Origin: Phycicoccus sp. Root101
GTDB taxonomy: Bacteria; Actinomycetota; Actinomycetes; Actinomycetales; Dermatophilaceae
DNA length: 64,000 bases
Reading direction: 5' to 3'
Assembly (NCBI RefSeq): GCF_001426245.1
Contig: NZ_LMCM01000008.1
Location: forward strand, 62,001-126,000
Shown: positions 7,893 through 16,704 of the stretch, in pieces
Layout: each line of letters starts with the position of its first letter
Numbering within the stretch: position 1 is the first letter of the stretch
The notes under the pieces: model-generated
Database searches by the model: none
The model's input: the letters and a program-made list of their open reading frames with translations, nothing else
What the model was told of the DNA's origin: nothing
Translations under genes and position numbers: made by a program

Positions 7893-8198
7893 ATGGCAGC
7901 GCAGGCAGCACTACAGGACGAGCAAGCACACCGCCCGTCGTGCTGGTGCTGCGGGAACACCTTCGACGAGCAAGACCTGAGCAGGCTCGGAACCCACCCC
8001 GAGGTCGGGCTGTGCGCCGGCTGCGCGCACTGGCTGCACCGGCGCGCCCGCTCCGCGTCCGAGGCCGGCCGCCGCACGCCGGGCGCGACGGCACGCCGCG
8101 CTGTCGCTGCGGTGCGTGGGCAAGTTATGAGCGCCGGAGCCCAAGACTGGCCCGTGGTCGGGTCGTTGCTGCGGCGCCTGGACCGGCACCTACCCTGA
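7893..8198 (+). CDS. Small Cys-rich zinc-ribbon-like protein, unknown function
   Basis: A 101-residue protein not recognised by name. Cys17/Cys20 (CWCCGN) and Cys41/Cys44 (CAGC) form two CxxC knuckles 20 residues apart, as in small zinc ribbons, followed by an Arg-rich helix (HRRARSASEAGRR). It lies between the MerA-like flavoprotein and a broken DinB-like gene inside the mobile region. Codon use matches its neighbours. Confidence 0.6.
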   Translation: MAAQAALQDEQAHRPSCWCCGNTFDEQDLSRLGTHPEVGLCAGCAHWLHRRARSASEAGRRTPGATARRAVAAVRGQVMSAGAQDWPVVGSLLRRLDRHLP

Positions 8199-8214
8199 TG
8201 AGGCGGGGCGCCTG

Positions 8215-8756
8215 GTGACTGCGGGGGAGGGCGTCGGCGGGGTCGTGGACCGGGTCTCCGTCGTCGCCGACCTGTCAGCGTGCCGGGACGACCTGCACCA
8301 CCTTCTGGCCACAGCGACCCCGACCAGGCTGCGGGCGCGGACCAACGGCACGAGGTGGAGCAACGAGCAGTTGCTGTTCCACATGGTGTTCGGGTTCCTG
8401 GTCGTGCGGCGGCTCCTGCCGCTGGTGCGCCTGGTGTCGGGGCTGCCGCCGTGGGTCGGTCGCAGCTTCGCCCGGGCATTGGACTTCGGCCCAGGCCCGT
8501 TCCAGGGTGAACTACGCAGGCTCGGTCGGTGGAGCACTCTTGTTCAACCATGCTCGGATGGGCCGGTTGTGCGATCACACCATCGACCACCTGGTCGCCA
8601 CCCTGGAGCGGGAGCCAGAACGGCGGCCGGGGAAGGGGATGCCGTTCCCGACCAGTTGGGACCGTACTTCGAGCCGTTCATGACGTTGGCGGACGCGTAC
8701 GGGTACCCGGGCTGCATTACGCACATCACCGCGCTCAGCTCACCCTCGGCGACTGA
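8215..8756 (+). pseudogene. DinB-superfamily gene broken by several frameshifts
   Basis: The first part reads RARTNGTRWSNEQLLFHMVF and VVRRLLPLVRLVSGLPPWVG, typical of an actinobacterial DinB-like protein. Near 8505 the homology moves to another frame (VNYAGSVGGALLFNHARMGR, then DHTIDHLVATLERE), returns near 8660 (YFEPFMTLADAYGYPG), and finishes in a third frame as HHRAQLTLGD with TGA at 8754-8756. At least three indels are needed, so no intact protein is made. A hairpin follows 75 bases later. Confidence 0.8.
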
Positions 8757-8831
8757 CCGGTGTGCCGCCGAGCTCAGCCTGCAATCCCCGTTCAGATTCG
8801 ACCCCCGCTACTTCTAGTAGCACCATGGAGC

Positions 8832-8856
8832 GGCCCTCACACTAACTGTGAGGGCC
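8832..8856. terminator. Hairpin, likely terminator
   Basis: GGCCCTCACA (8832-8841) pairs perfectly with TGTGAGGGCC (8847-8856) around a 5-base loop. It follows the broken DinB gene and has no long U-tract, as is common in high-GC actinobacteria. Confidence 0.6.
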
Positions 8857-8979
8857 ACTTCTGCATGGGCAACCATTTCGCCTAGCCTTGCTTCTCCGTC
8901 GCTGGGCAAGGACTGGGCCACCATTCAACGAAAGTGGTGGATGCGGTCAGCGGTCGATCATCCGTTGCATGGCCTCGGT

Positions 8980-9366
<387 letters not shown>

Positions 9367-9480
9367 TCAGGTCCAGCCGGCGTCTGCGAATCGCTGCCTA
9401 TCAGAAGGCTAGCGACCAACCCTCCGGGCGCTCAGGACGGCGGATTTCGCCATTCAGAGCGGGGTTGGGCATGCCAGCGT

Positions 9481-10692
9481 TCAGCCCCCAGACTCTCCCC
9501 AGATCGCGTTGCCGAGCTTGGCGGCGGCCTCGATCCGCATGCTGTCAATGACGTGTTGGTAGCGGGTGAGGAGCACGGCTTGGCTCCAGCCCATGAGGCT
9601 CATGACGACGCGGCCGTCGATGCCTTGCGCGAGAAGAATGGTTGCGGCGGTATGGCGGGCGTCGTGCAGTCGGGCGTCTCGGATGCCAGCACGCGCGAGG
9701 TGTGTCTTCCAGGCCCGGTGGTCGCTGCGCGGGTCGGTAGGAGAGCCGTCGGGTCGGGGAAAGACGAGGTCGAAGTCTTGCCACGCGGACCCAGCGTGGA
9801 GGCGCTCCGCAGCCTGCGCGCGGCGGTGGCTCACCAGTTGGGGGACCATCTGTAAAGGGATAGCCAGAACCCGGCGTCCGGCCCCGGTCTTGGTGTCGTC
9901 GAACCGCAGGCCTCCAGAGTGGCGGCACGGGCACAGCGCGGGCCTATGTTGAGGCTCGACCGCCTTGCAACCGTGTTCCCACGGCTGCCGCTGAAGCTGG
10001 CGGCGGACGGCGAGAGTGCCGGTCTCGAGGTCTATGTCCTCCCACTTAAGTGCTAGGGCCTCGCCTTGGCGCAGCCCCAGCGCGAGCGCGACCGACCACC
10101 GGGCTGCATTGCGATCGTCGGTCGCGACTGCCAGCAAGCGGTGCACCTCCTGAATGGTGAGTGGCTGGACCTCGGTGTGCAATACGCGCGGGACGGTGGC
10201 ATACCGACACGGGTTTGTGGAGACGAGTCCGCGGCGTACGGCGATGGCGAAGGCGGCGCGCAGGGTGCGATGCAGGTTGCCGGCCGTGGTGGGACTAACG
10301 GTGATCGCGACACGGTCGAGCAGGTCATCGATCTGGCGCACGGTGACCTCGTGCAGCTTGACGTTTCTCAATTGCTGACAGTGGGTGCGGATGAGGGCCT
10401 CGTATGTGGTGAACGTCTTGGGTTTGCGGCTTCGCTTGATGTGCACGAGCCATTCGTCGAGCCAGTCCCCGAAGGTTTGCCGACCATTGGATGCCGCGAG
10501 CCCAGAATTGTGTGCACGCTCGTTCTCCAAGGCCGTCACGCGCTCGGTCACGGCGCCTCTGGTACGACCGCGCACGTGCCTGCGCACCGGCTTGCCGTTC
10601 TCGTCGCGGCCCATGGTGACCCATCCGTGCCAGGCCCCAGTGGAGTCCCGGTAGATCGAGGACCGGCCATTGGCGGACCGGGTCCGGCTCAT
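9481..10692 (-). CDS. Tyrosine recombinase (integrase)
   Basis: A 403-residue site-specific recombinase. The N-terminal arm-binding region is at about 1-60 (YRDSTGAWHGWVTMG), the SAM-like core-binding domain at about 70-160 and the catalytic domain at about 175-390. Catalytic residues are visible: Arg in ALGLRQGEALAL, His and Arg in LHDARHTAAT, Trp in MGWSQ and the nucleophile Tyr in LTRYQHV. A Cys/His insertion (LCPCRHSGG) is common in actinophage and ICE integrases. Its start overlaps the stop of the excisionase-like gene by ATGA, and it lies about 530 bases from a tRNA-Lys, the likely attachment site. Confidence 0.95.
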   Translation of the reverse strand: MSRTRSANGRSSIYRDSTGAWHGWVTMGRDENGKPVRRHVRGRTRGAVTERVTALENERAHNSGLAASNGRQTFGDWLDEWLVHIKRSRKPKTFTTYEALIRTHCQQLRNVKLHEVTVRQIDDLLDRVAITVSPTTAGNLHRTLRAAFAIAVRRGLVSTNPCRYATVPRVLHTEVQPLTIQEVHRLLAVATDDRNAARWSVALALGLRQGEALALKWEDIDLETGTLAVRRQLQRQPWEHGCKAVEPQHRPALCPCRHSGGLRFDDTKTGAGRRVLAIPLQMVPQLVSHRRAQAAERLHAGSAWQDFDLVFPRPDGSPTDPRSDHRAWKTHLARAGIRDARLHDARHTAATILLAQGIDGRVVMSLMGWSQAVLLTRYQHVIDSMRIEAAAKLGNAIWGESGG

Positions 10693-11012
10693 GAGGCGAC
10701 CTGACGCGCCGCGTAGCTGCGCAGGTCATCGGGGCGGAACAAGGTGCGTTTGCCGACTTTGACATGGCGGAGCTGGTTGTCCGAGCGCAGCAGCCGGAAC
10801 ATGGTTGCCCTGGACACGCCGAGCCATTGCGCGGCTGCGGAAACGTCCAATAGATGGTCGTCAGCCGCGGGTGAGGATAGCGACGCCAGGGCCTCCAGAT
10901 CCCTGCGGATGGCCGCCTCGTGTTCGGCGATCGACTGCAGCCGCGCTTCGATGCGCACCGCGATCGAACGAACCTCGGCGGTGGTCATCTCGGTCACGCC
11001 ATCTAACGCCAT
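10689..11012 (-). CDS. Excisionase-like helix-turn-helix protein
   Basis: A protein of about 107 residues starting MALDGVTEMTT. An N-terminal coiled-coil-like helix (about 10-45) is followed by a MerR/excisionase-type helix-turn-helix: LLDVSAAAQWLGVSRATMFR and GKRTLFRPDDLRSYA. Such proteins direct excision or regulate the integrase. Its stop overlaps the integrase start, so the two are coupled. ATG at 11012 is chosen; ATG at 10988 is an alternative. The reading frame also stays open further upstream without recognisable content. Confidence 0.82.
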   Translation of the reverse strand: MALDGVTEMTTAEVRSIAVRIEARLQSIAEHEAAIRRDLEALASLSSPAADDHLLDVSAAAQWLGVSRATMFRLLRSDNQLRHVKVGKRTLFRPDDLRSYAARQVAS

Positions 11013-11174
11013 GCGCGGGCCGCTGGTGGTCGCAGGGAACTGTGGCAGATCTTCCCTGCGACTTGCCGAGAGCCTCTGAACCGGACGGTTCCCCAAGCTG
11101 TCTTGACGGCGCGGTGAGTCTCTCAATTGCACCGCTAACTGCACCAACCGAGCAGAGGGGGTACACATAGGGCG

Positions 11175-11193
11175 TCTCATTTCTCTAATGAGA
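11175..11193. repeat. Short palindrome beside tRNA-Lys, possible attachment-region site
   Basis: TCTCATT (11175-11181) is mirrored by AATGAGA (11187-11193) around TCTCT. It sits 25 bases from the 3' end of tRNA-Lys, between it and the excisionase gene, where recombinase or excisionase arm sites are expected. It could also be a weak terminator of the tRNA transcript. Confidence 0.4.
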
Positions 11194-11217
11194 GGCCGTC
11201 TGACCTGCGGTAATGCG

Positions 11218-11293
11218 TGGTGGGCCCCGTGGGGCTCGAACCCACAACCTACGGATTAAAAGTCCGCAGCTCTGCCAATTGAGCTAGAGGCCC
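11218..11293 (-). tRNA. tRNA-Lys (anticodon TTT)
   Basis: Read on the minus strand it begins GGGCCTCTAGCTCAATTGG and ends with the T arm GGTTCGAGCC and acceptor GGGGCCCA followed by an encoded CCA. The anticodon loop is CTTTTAA, giving anticodon TTT (Lys). All four arms fold: acceptor 7 bp with one G-U pair, D arm, anticodon stem GCGGA/TCCGT and T arm. The 3' end faces the integrase, so it is the probable attachment site of the element to the left. Confidence 0.96.
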
Positions 11294-11351
11294 GTGGGGC
11301 AGGACGCGGCTCCTCGCGGGAGATCTCGCCCGGGCACCCGGCGGCCACAGG

Positions 11352-12683
11352 CTATCGGGCGATGGCGCCGGTGGTGACCGAGGTGCGGCTGACCGACGGG
11401 TAGTCGGGCTTCGAACCGGTGACGACCACCTTCAACCGGTAGCCGGCGTCCTTGGCCACGGTGGCGTAGGTCGCGCGGGTCGCCCAGGGGATGGCCGAGG
11501 ATCTACCCGTCGAGGCCACGCGGTACCAGCGGTAGGCCAGCGTCACGGGAGCGGGTTCCCAGGTGCCGGGGTTCGCCGTCAGGGTCGACCCGACCTTGCG
11601 CGCACCGGTCACGACCGGGGTGGGGGTGGCGAAGAGGATGCCCGGGACCGGAGTGGTCGCCTCGGATCCCCGGGCGACAGAGGGATATCCGTCCTTGGAG
11701 CCGGTGACGGTGACGGAGAGCTTGAAGCCCCGGTCTGTTGACGTGATGACGTACTTCGGGCGCACTGCCCCGTTGAGGGGACTGGCCATCCCGGAGGACG
11801 AGACCCTGTACCAGCGGTAGGTCAGCGTCACGGGTGCCGGCTGCCAGCTCCCCGGGGTGGCGGTCAGCGTGGAGCCCACCTCGACCGCCCCGCTGATGAC
11901 GGGGGCGGGCGTCCGCGACAGCGCGAACTTCGGAGTGGCCGGTGCGCTGGGCTGGGACTCCTCGCTGGTGCCACGACTGTTGGTGGCCGCGATCGTGAAC
12001 GTGTAGGTCACCCCGTTGGTGAGTCCCTTGAACAGCCACGAGCACGTCGAGGCGGTCATGGTCTGTCCGCCCGGGGAGGCGGTGATGCGGAACGAGGTGA
12101 CTGGCGAGCCGCCGTTGAAGGGGGCGCCGTTGCACCGGATCGCAACCATGCCGTCGCCGACGGCGGCGATCCACACTCCCGGCGGTGCGGTCGGGACCGA
12201 CGGGACCGAGCTGTTGTAGACGGTCATGGTCGTCGAGTCCTGGTGCGAGGCGGTCTCCGTGTTGCCCAAGGTGTCCTGAAGCGGGTCCACCACGACGAAC
12301 CAAGTCTTGGGGGTGGTGCTGGGAACGGTGATGCGGCGCTCGTACTTCCCGTTCTTGGGCGTGCCCGAGACCAGGACCATCGGTCCGAAACCGGCGGTGT
12401 CGGCACCGTTCACCGCTCGGAAGCCGGCCGTGGGGGTTCTGGCGCCGGTGGCGTCGGTGACGAGGGCCGTCACCACGACCTCCTTGCTGCCGTTGGCGAG
12501 GTTGACGACGTTCCCGTTGTGGGTCTGGTAGACCAGCACGGGCGCGGCCGTGTCGACGGCGGCGGGGACGGCAGCGGAGGCCGTCCCGGGGCTGATCGCC
12601 GCGACGGCGGCGAGCAGGGCGACCCCTGCCAGGAGCGGGACCGGGGACCTTCGAGGTGAGCGCACGGTCCGGACGCTAGCCAC
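11352..12683 (-). CDS. Secreted protein with fibronectin-III-like and Ig-like repeats
   Basis: A 443-residue exported protein. It has a signal peptide (about residues 10-38, ending ASA), an N-terminal beta-rich region, a fibronectin type III-like domain (about 155-255; FRITASPGG, NGVTYTFTIAATNSRGTS) and two tandem Ig-like repeats of about 85 residues. Each repeat has the pattern VGSTLTAxPGxW, then VTLxYRWYR, and ends VTGSKxxYPSV. Such repeats are frequent in actinobacterial surface proteins and probably mediate binding. No enzymatic motif is seen. It starts with GTG. It is the first chromosomal gene beyond the tRNA. Confidence 0.82.
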   Translation of the reverse strand: MASVRTVRSPRRSPVPLLAGVALLAAVAAISPGTASAAVPAAVDTAAPVLVYQTHNGNVVNLANGSKEVVVTALVTDATGARTPTAGFRAVNGADTAGFGPMVLVSGTPKNGKYERRITVPSTTPKTWFVVVDPLQDTLGNTETASHQDSTTMTVYNSSVPSVPTAPPGVWIAAVGDGMVAIRCNGAPFNGGSPVTSFRITASPGGQTMTASTCSWLFKGLTNGVTYTFTIAATNSRGTSEESQPSAPATPKFALSRTPAPVISGAVEVGSTLTATPGSWQPAPVTLTYRWYRVSSSGMASPLNGAVRPKYVITSTDRGFKLSVTVTGSKDGYPSVARGSEATTPVPGILFATPTPVVTGARKVGSTLTANPGTWEPAPVTLAYRWYRVASTGRSSAIPWATRATYATVAKDAGYRLKVVVTGSKPDYPSVSRTSVTTGAIAR

Positions 12684-12769
12684 ACCATCCGCCGAGATGT
12701 GGCGAATTGCCCGAATCCCGGCCGTTCGTCCGAGGGGAGCGGAGGCGGGCTGTCGTGGTCCGCGGGTCG

Positions 12770-13156
12770 TCAGGTGGTCGTCGGGGTGGCGCGGGCGACG
12801 AGGTCGCGAAGCACCGTCGTGAGGGCCCGCGGGCTGAACGGCTTCAGGATGTACTCGTCCGCACCGGCGTCGAGGCCGTCCTGGCGGTCCTCGGGGCGGG
12901 CCATGGCCGTGAGCATGACGACGGGGGTGCCCTCGAGGTGGCGGTGGGCGCGCATCGCTCGCACGACGTCCAGGCCGCTGAGGCCGGGCATCCGCACGTC
13001 CACGACGACGACGTCGGGCGTCAGCCCGTCGCCGATGAGCGACATCGCCTGCTCACCGCTGCCCGTGGCGACCGGGTCGAGACCCGCCTTGGAGGCAGAG
13101 ATGGACACCAGGTGCCTGATGTCCTCGTCGTTCTCGACGACCAGAGCTACTGCCAT
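12770..13156 (-). CDS. Stand-alone receiver-domain response regulator
   Basis: A 128-residue CheY-like receiver with no output domain. The acidic pair is in VVENDED, the phospho-acceptor Asp in VVVDVRMPG (about residue 53), the Thr in MLTAMA and the Lys in LKPFS. Single-domain receivers act through protein partners or phosphorelays. No histidine kinase is adjacent, so the partner is unknown. A 12-base palindrome lies about 50 bases upstream. Confidence 0.9.
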   Translation of the reverse strand: MAVALVVENDEDIRHLVSISASKAGLDPVATGSGEQAMSLIGDGLTPDVVVVDVRMPGLSGLDVVRAMRAHRHLEGTPVVMLTAMARPEDRQDGLDAGADEYILKPFSPRALTTVLRDLVARATPTTT

Positions 13157-13204
13157 GACCTGCCTTCCAACCTCGTTCGGTGCCCGTGCGACTCATGCCA
13201 CTGT

Positions 13205-13216
13205 GACAACGTTGTC
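13205..13216. promoter_or_regulatory. 12-base perfect palindrome upstream of the receiver gene
   Basis: GACAACGTTGTC is a perfect dyad about 50 bases upstream of the receiver protein start. It could be an operator for a dimeric regulator. The rest of the gap (13157-13355) has an A-rich stretch near 13283-13297 and nothing else recognisable. Confidence 0.3.
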
Positions 13217-13355
13217 TGCCCATCGGTCCGGACACCGCATACCTGCAGGGGTCCCGGACCAGAATGATCTGAACGGACGAGGACAAAAAACCCAAAAGGT
13301 ATGCCGCGGTCAGCCGCTCGCCCGGAGGGAACCTACCCGGGCGGTGCGTGGCGGT

Positions 13356-14306
13356 TCACAGCAGCCGGGCGCGCCGCCACAGCCGCGCGGACGGCCCTCC
13401 GATGAGCCCGGCGTCCGCGAGGAGCGTCGTGAGGTTCTCCGCGCTCGCGCGGAGCTTGTCGCCGTAGTGGTCGTTGGCCCGCGCAGCGGCGACCGAGGCG
13501 TCGGGGTCGAGGTTGGCGGCGGCATACACGTCCCGGTGGACGAGGTTGTCGATGATGACGTTCGCGACGATCCCGAGGACCAGGCGCTGCTGGCCGCGCT
13601 GGGCCCTGGACATGTCGGCAGCACGCCGCGCGATCTCTTCGCGGGCGAACCGCATGTGCCGGGCCTCCTCGATGACGTGGATCCGGCTGACCGCACGGGT
13701 CAGGGGTTGGACGCGCTCGTCGGCGATGAGCTCGCGCTGGAAGATGTCGAGCACCTCCTCGGCGACGAGGATCGAGGCGAACAGGTCGGGGCCGTGCGCG
13801 AGCGTCTTGAACAGCCGGCCCAGCTGGTGCGACCGGTGCTCGGGGCGGTACGACGGGGCACCGTACTTCTCCGCGGTCCGGGCGAACATGATCGAGTGGC
13901 GGCACTCGTCCGCGATCTCGGTGAGGGCGAACTGCACGTGCGGAGTCGCTGGGTCCTGGTCGTAGACGTCGCGCAGGATCATCTGCATGAGGATCATCTC
14001 GAACCAGATCCCCACGCCCGAGACGGAGCAGAACTCGTGCTCGGTGAGCGTGATCCTCCGGTCCTCGTCGAGGCCGTCCCACAGGGGGGTGCCGTAGAGC
14101 GAGGACCACTCGGGGCTGAGGCCGTACAGGCCTTGCTCCAGGGGTTCGGTCCAGTCGATGTCGACCTGCGGGTCGTACGAGTGCTTGGCGGCCGAGGCGA
14201 GCAGGCGCCGGGCGGTGGTGTCGCGGTCGTGGCGGGGCTGGATGCGTGCGAGTCGGTCGGCGGCGTCCTGGCGAGAGCTGGGGGGTGCGGTGTTCACGGT
14301 GGTCAT
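13356..14306 (-). CDS. AurF-type diiron oxygenase
   Basis: A 316-residue protein of the AurF (p-aminobenzoate N-oxygenase-like) family with a ferritin-like four-helix bundle. Iron ligands fit TEHEF (about 110), TEIADECRHS (about 143; ExxxxxxH), AEEVLD (about 182) and IEEARHMRFAREE (about 213). These enzymes use a diiron centre and O2 to oxidise amines or other small substrates; the substrate here is unknown. The ATG at 14306 is chosen because the sequence beyond it is the operator region shared with a divergent TetR gene, a frequent pairing. Confidence 0.82.
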   Translation of the reverse strand: MTTVNTAPPSSRQDAADRLARIQPRHDRDTTARRLLASAAKHSYDPQVDIDWTEPLEQGLYGLSPEWSSLYGTPLWDGLDEDRRITLTEHEFCSVSGVGIWFEMILMQMILRDVYDQDPATPHVQFALTEIADECRHSIMFARTAEKYGAPSYRPEHRSHQLGRLFKTLAHGPDLFASILVAEEVLDIFQRELIADERVQPLTRAVSRIHVIEEARHMRFAREEIARRAADMSRAQRGQQRLVLGIVANVIIDNLVHRDVYAAANLDPDASVAAARANDHYGDKLRASAENLTTLLADAGLIGGPSARLWRRARLL

Positions 14307-14321
14307 GGTGACTCCATAGGT

Positions 14322-14342
14322 GTAACCGTCAGTAACAGTTAC
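14322..14342. promoter_or_regulatory. Inverted-repeat operator between AurF-type and TetR genes
   Basis: GTAAC at 14322-14326 is mirrored by GTTAC at 14338-14342, and GTAACAGTTAC (14332-14342) is itself a perfect 11-base palindrome, so three half-sites crowd the 37-base gap. This fits autoregulation by the TetR protein and control of the oxygenase gene. The TetR ATG follows at 14344, suggesting a leaderless or nearly leaderless mRNA. Confidence 0.65.
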
Positions 14343-14343
14343 C

Positions 14344-15009
14344 ATGGTTAGCGTGAAGTCCGGAGATGTCAAGGGTCCGCCCGCACCGCCCGCGGGCCGC
14401 CCCGACGGTCGCCGCGAGCGTTGGCGGACCCACCGCGAGGAGCGCCGCCGCGAGTTCGTTGACGCGGCCATCGCCGCGATCCGGGCGGTCGGGCCGCAGA
14501 TCAGCCTCGACGACGTGTGCCGCCAGGCGAAGGTGACCAAGCCGGTGCTCTACCGCCACTTCCGAGACAAGGACGACCTGCACCGGGCGGTCCTGGAGCA
14601 GGTGGCGACGGAGATCCTCATCCCGCGGATCATCGGCGAGCTCGCCCGGGTCCACGGCGACGACCGTGACCTGCTGCGCGCGGCCATCGGGGCGTACGTC
14701 GCCCTCGTGCGCGAGGAGCGCGACCTCTACCGCTACGCCATGGCGCACAACGACCTCGGCGAGGGCGGCGACTTCGTCGGCAGTGTCGAGGCAGCCATCG
14801 CCGGTGCCGTCGGCATCCTCGTCGCCACACGCCAGGACGAGCCGACCGACGACGCGGAGACCGTCGCCTACGCCATCGTCGGCATGGTCCAGCTCGCGAC
14901 GAACCGCTGGCTCGACCGGCCGACGGTGAGCGAGGAGGCGTTCGTGGCGACACTCACCGACCTGGCGTGGGTCGGCCTCTCACCTCGGGTCGCCGCCGGT
15001 CCGGACTGA
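14344..15009 (+). CDS. TetR family transcriptional regulator
   Basis: A 221-residue TetR-type repressor. The helix-turn-helix is at about 50-75: SLDDVCRQAKVTKPVLYRHF, followed by RDKDDLHRAV. The C-terminal ligand domain (about 85-215) is all-helical. It is divergent from the AurF-type oxygenase with palindromic GTAAC/GTTAC sites in the gap, so it probably controls that gene and itself. The inducer is unknown. Confidence 0.9.
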   Translation: MVSVKSGDVKGPPAPPAGRPDGRRERWRTHREERRREFVDAAIAAIRAVGPQISLDDVCRQAKVTKPVLYRHFRDKDDLHRAVLEQVATEILIPRIIGELARVHGDDRDLLRAAIGAYVALVREERDLYRYAMAHNDLGEGGDFVGSVEAAIAGAVGILVATRQDEPTDDAETVAYAIVGMVQLATNRWLDRPTVSEEAFVATLTDLAWVGLSPRVAAGPD

Positions 15010-15011
15010 GC

Positions 15012-15422
15012 TCAGCGGCTCTCCTCCAGGCAGGTCGCGTGCGAGATCGACCGCGGGCAGCCGTGCCAGTCGGACCCGATCGCCGCACCGAGCACGACCG
15101 TCCCCACGAGCGCCGTGACGAGGGCGAGGACTGCGCTGCGCGCGTTGCGCCGCAACGCTGCTCGCACGAGCAAGGTGACGAGCAGGCAGGCGCCGGCGAG
15201 GAGCAGCATCAGCCGGGTGCCCCCGGGGTCCGTCGACCGGCCGAACCCGCCGCCCGAGCACCCCGAGACCCCGCACAACCCGAACCACGCGAGGAAGCCG
15301 AAGAACGCGAACCCCGCCACGCCCACCACGAGCAGGACCGTCGACACCACCGTCGTGGCGACCCGACCGGCCCGTGGCCGGCCGCGCAGGGAGTTGGACG
15401 GGCTCGTCGTCGAGTCGGTCAT
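15012..15422 (-). CDS. Small multi-pass membrane protein, unknown function
   Basis: A 136-residue protein beginning MTDSTTSPSNSL, with hydrophobic helices at about 22-45, 66-85 and 93-113. Between helices 1 and 2 it has a Gly/Cys-rich loop (LCGVSGCSGGGFG), and it ends with a Cys-containing tail (HGCPRS, HATCLEE), so outside disulfides or metal binding are possible. The ATG at 15422 is preferred because the longer frame upstream has no membrane or family character. It lies 3 bases from the convergent TetR stop. I do not recognise the family. Confidence 0.6.
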   Translation of the reverse strand: MTDSTTSPSNSLRGRPRAGRVATTVVSTVLLVVGVAGFAFFGFLAWFGLCGVSGCSGGGFGRSTDPGGTRLMLLLAGACLLVTLLVRAALRRNARSAVLALVTALVGTVVLGAAIGSDWHGCPRSISHATCLEESR

Positions 15423-15528
15423 GACCCCACCATGGCGTATGCCGCCGGGTTGGAGGGGTGCGCGGGTCATCATCCGCACCCGACGGGTCGCGGCGGAACC
15501 CCGGCCCCGGTCGGTCCGTTGGCTGACC

Positions 15529-15876
15529 ATGAGCACCCTGACCTGTCCCAAGTGCACCTCCGAGATGCGTTCGTACGAGCGCAACCGTGTCCACGTCGAC
15601 CAGTGCACGGGGTGCGGAGGGCTGTTCCTCGACCGCGGCGAGCTCGAGACCCTCGTCGCGGCCGAGAACGCCTGGCACCAGCCCGCGCCGCCGCAGGGGC
15701 AGCAGTACGCCCAGCAGCCGCCCCAGCAGCAGGGGGCGTGGCAGCAGCCCCCCGTGCAGGGTCAGCAGGCGCCGTACCGCCAGACGTCGAAGGTCCCGGG
15801 CCACGGGTACGGCGGCCAGCAGGGGTACGGCCACGGCCGGCGCAAGAAGTCCTTCCTCGACGACCTGTTCGGCTGA
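15529..15876 (+). CDS. TFIIB-type zinc-ribbon protein with Gln/Pro-rich linker
   Basis: A 115-residue protein. Residues 1-45 form a zinc ribbon (TCPKCTSEM and DQCTGCGGLFLDRGELE), a family seen in many bacteria and thought to bind nucleic acid or protein. A low-complexity Gln/Pro/Gly/Tyr linker follows (about 48-105), ending in a basic patch and a short acidic tail (GRRKKSFLDDLFG). This ribbon-linker-tail layout is common in actinobacteria. Function unknown. Confidence 0.78.
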   Translation: MSTLTCPKCTSEMRSYERNRVHVDQCTGCGGLFLDRGELETLVAAENAWHQPAPPQGQQYAQQPPQQQGAWQQPPVQGQQAPYRQTSKVPGHGYGGQQGYGHGRRKKSFLDDLFG

Positions 15877-15925
15877 GGGGCCGCGCCCCGAGCGGACGCC
15901 GGCTCCTGCTGGGACACTGGTCCCG

Positions 15926-16573
15926 ATGAGAAACGAGCCCAGCGGCCGTCCCGGCCCCCGCCGTCCCGCCTTCTTCAGCCCTGCGGCCATGGAGTCGCAG
16001 GGCGGCACCGTCCCCGACCCCGCCCAGGTGACCGAGATCGCCCACGAGACGGCCGCCGTCCTCGTCGGGACGGGCCGTGCCTCGACCGACCCCGCCGTGA
16101 CCGCGCGGCTCGTCTCCCTCGTCGACGACCTCGGCCTGTCGACCGTGGCCGAGCTCTGGGCCGACCGCCCTGCGCGGAGCCTCCCTGGCGCGCTGTGGCG
16201 GCTCTACGCCCTGCGTGAGTGGGTGCGCCGGACGCCCGAGGACGCGGCCTCCGACTACTCGGCAGGCGTGCGCTTCACCGACGTCAACCACGTCGTCGCG
16301 GGGGTCGCCGAACCACCCGGCCCGACCGAGCTGCGCGAGCTCACCGACGCCATCCTCCGGGGGGTCTTCGAGGGGGACTTCGCCGTTGCGCTGCAACGGG
16401 CTGCGGCCTTCTGCCGCGTCGTCGCCGCTGGTCGTGCGGATCGCGCGCACACCACCGACGTGCAGGACCGCGAGGCCGCCGGGGTGCAGACCCAGCGGGC
16501 CGCCTCGATGCTCTCGACCGCCGGTGACCTCGAGGCGTGTGCAGCCCTCTGGCGGGCCGGCGAGCTGCGCTGA
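15926..16573 (+). CDS. Conserved actinobacterial hypothetical protein
   Basis: A 215-residue soluble protein beginning MRNEPSGRPGPRRPAFFSPA. It is mostly helical; conserved-looking stretches are WRLYALREWVRRTPEDAA (about 91-108) and LRELTDAILRGVFEGDFAVA (about 133-152). I do not recognise a named domain. Similar proteins occur widely in actinobacteria as hypotheticals. It starts at ATG 15926, about 50 bases after the zinc-ribbon gene, and may share its transcript. A strong secondary structure lies about 130 bases downstream. Confidence 0.65.
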   Translation: MRNEPSGRPGPRRPAFFSPAAMESQGGTVPDPAQVTEIAHETAAVLVGTGRASTDPAVTARLVSLVDDLGLSTVAELWADRPARSLPGALWRLYALREWVRRTPEDAASDYSAGVRFTDVNHVVAGVAEPPGPTELRELTDAILRGVFEGDFAVALQRAAAFCRVVAAGRADRAHTTDVQDREAAGVQTQRAASMLSTAGDLEACAALWRAGELR

Positions 16574-16704
16574 CCGGCGCGCGCGCTGGCCGACCCGGCC
16601 CTGCGCCATACCCCTGTCTGGAGCGGTGACGCCACCCGAACTCCGGTTCTCCACAAGGGGCCGAACGGGGGAACAGACCGCCGGGGTGCGGGGTTATGGT
16701 GTGG

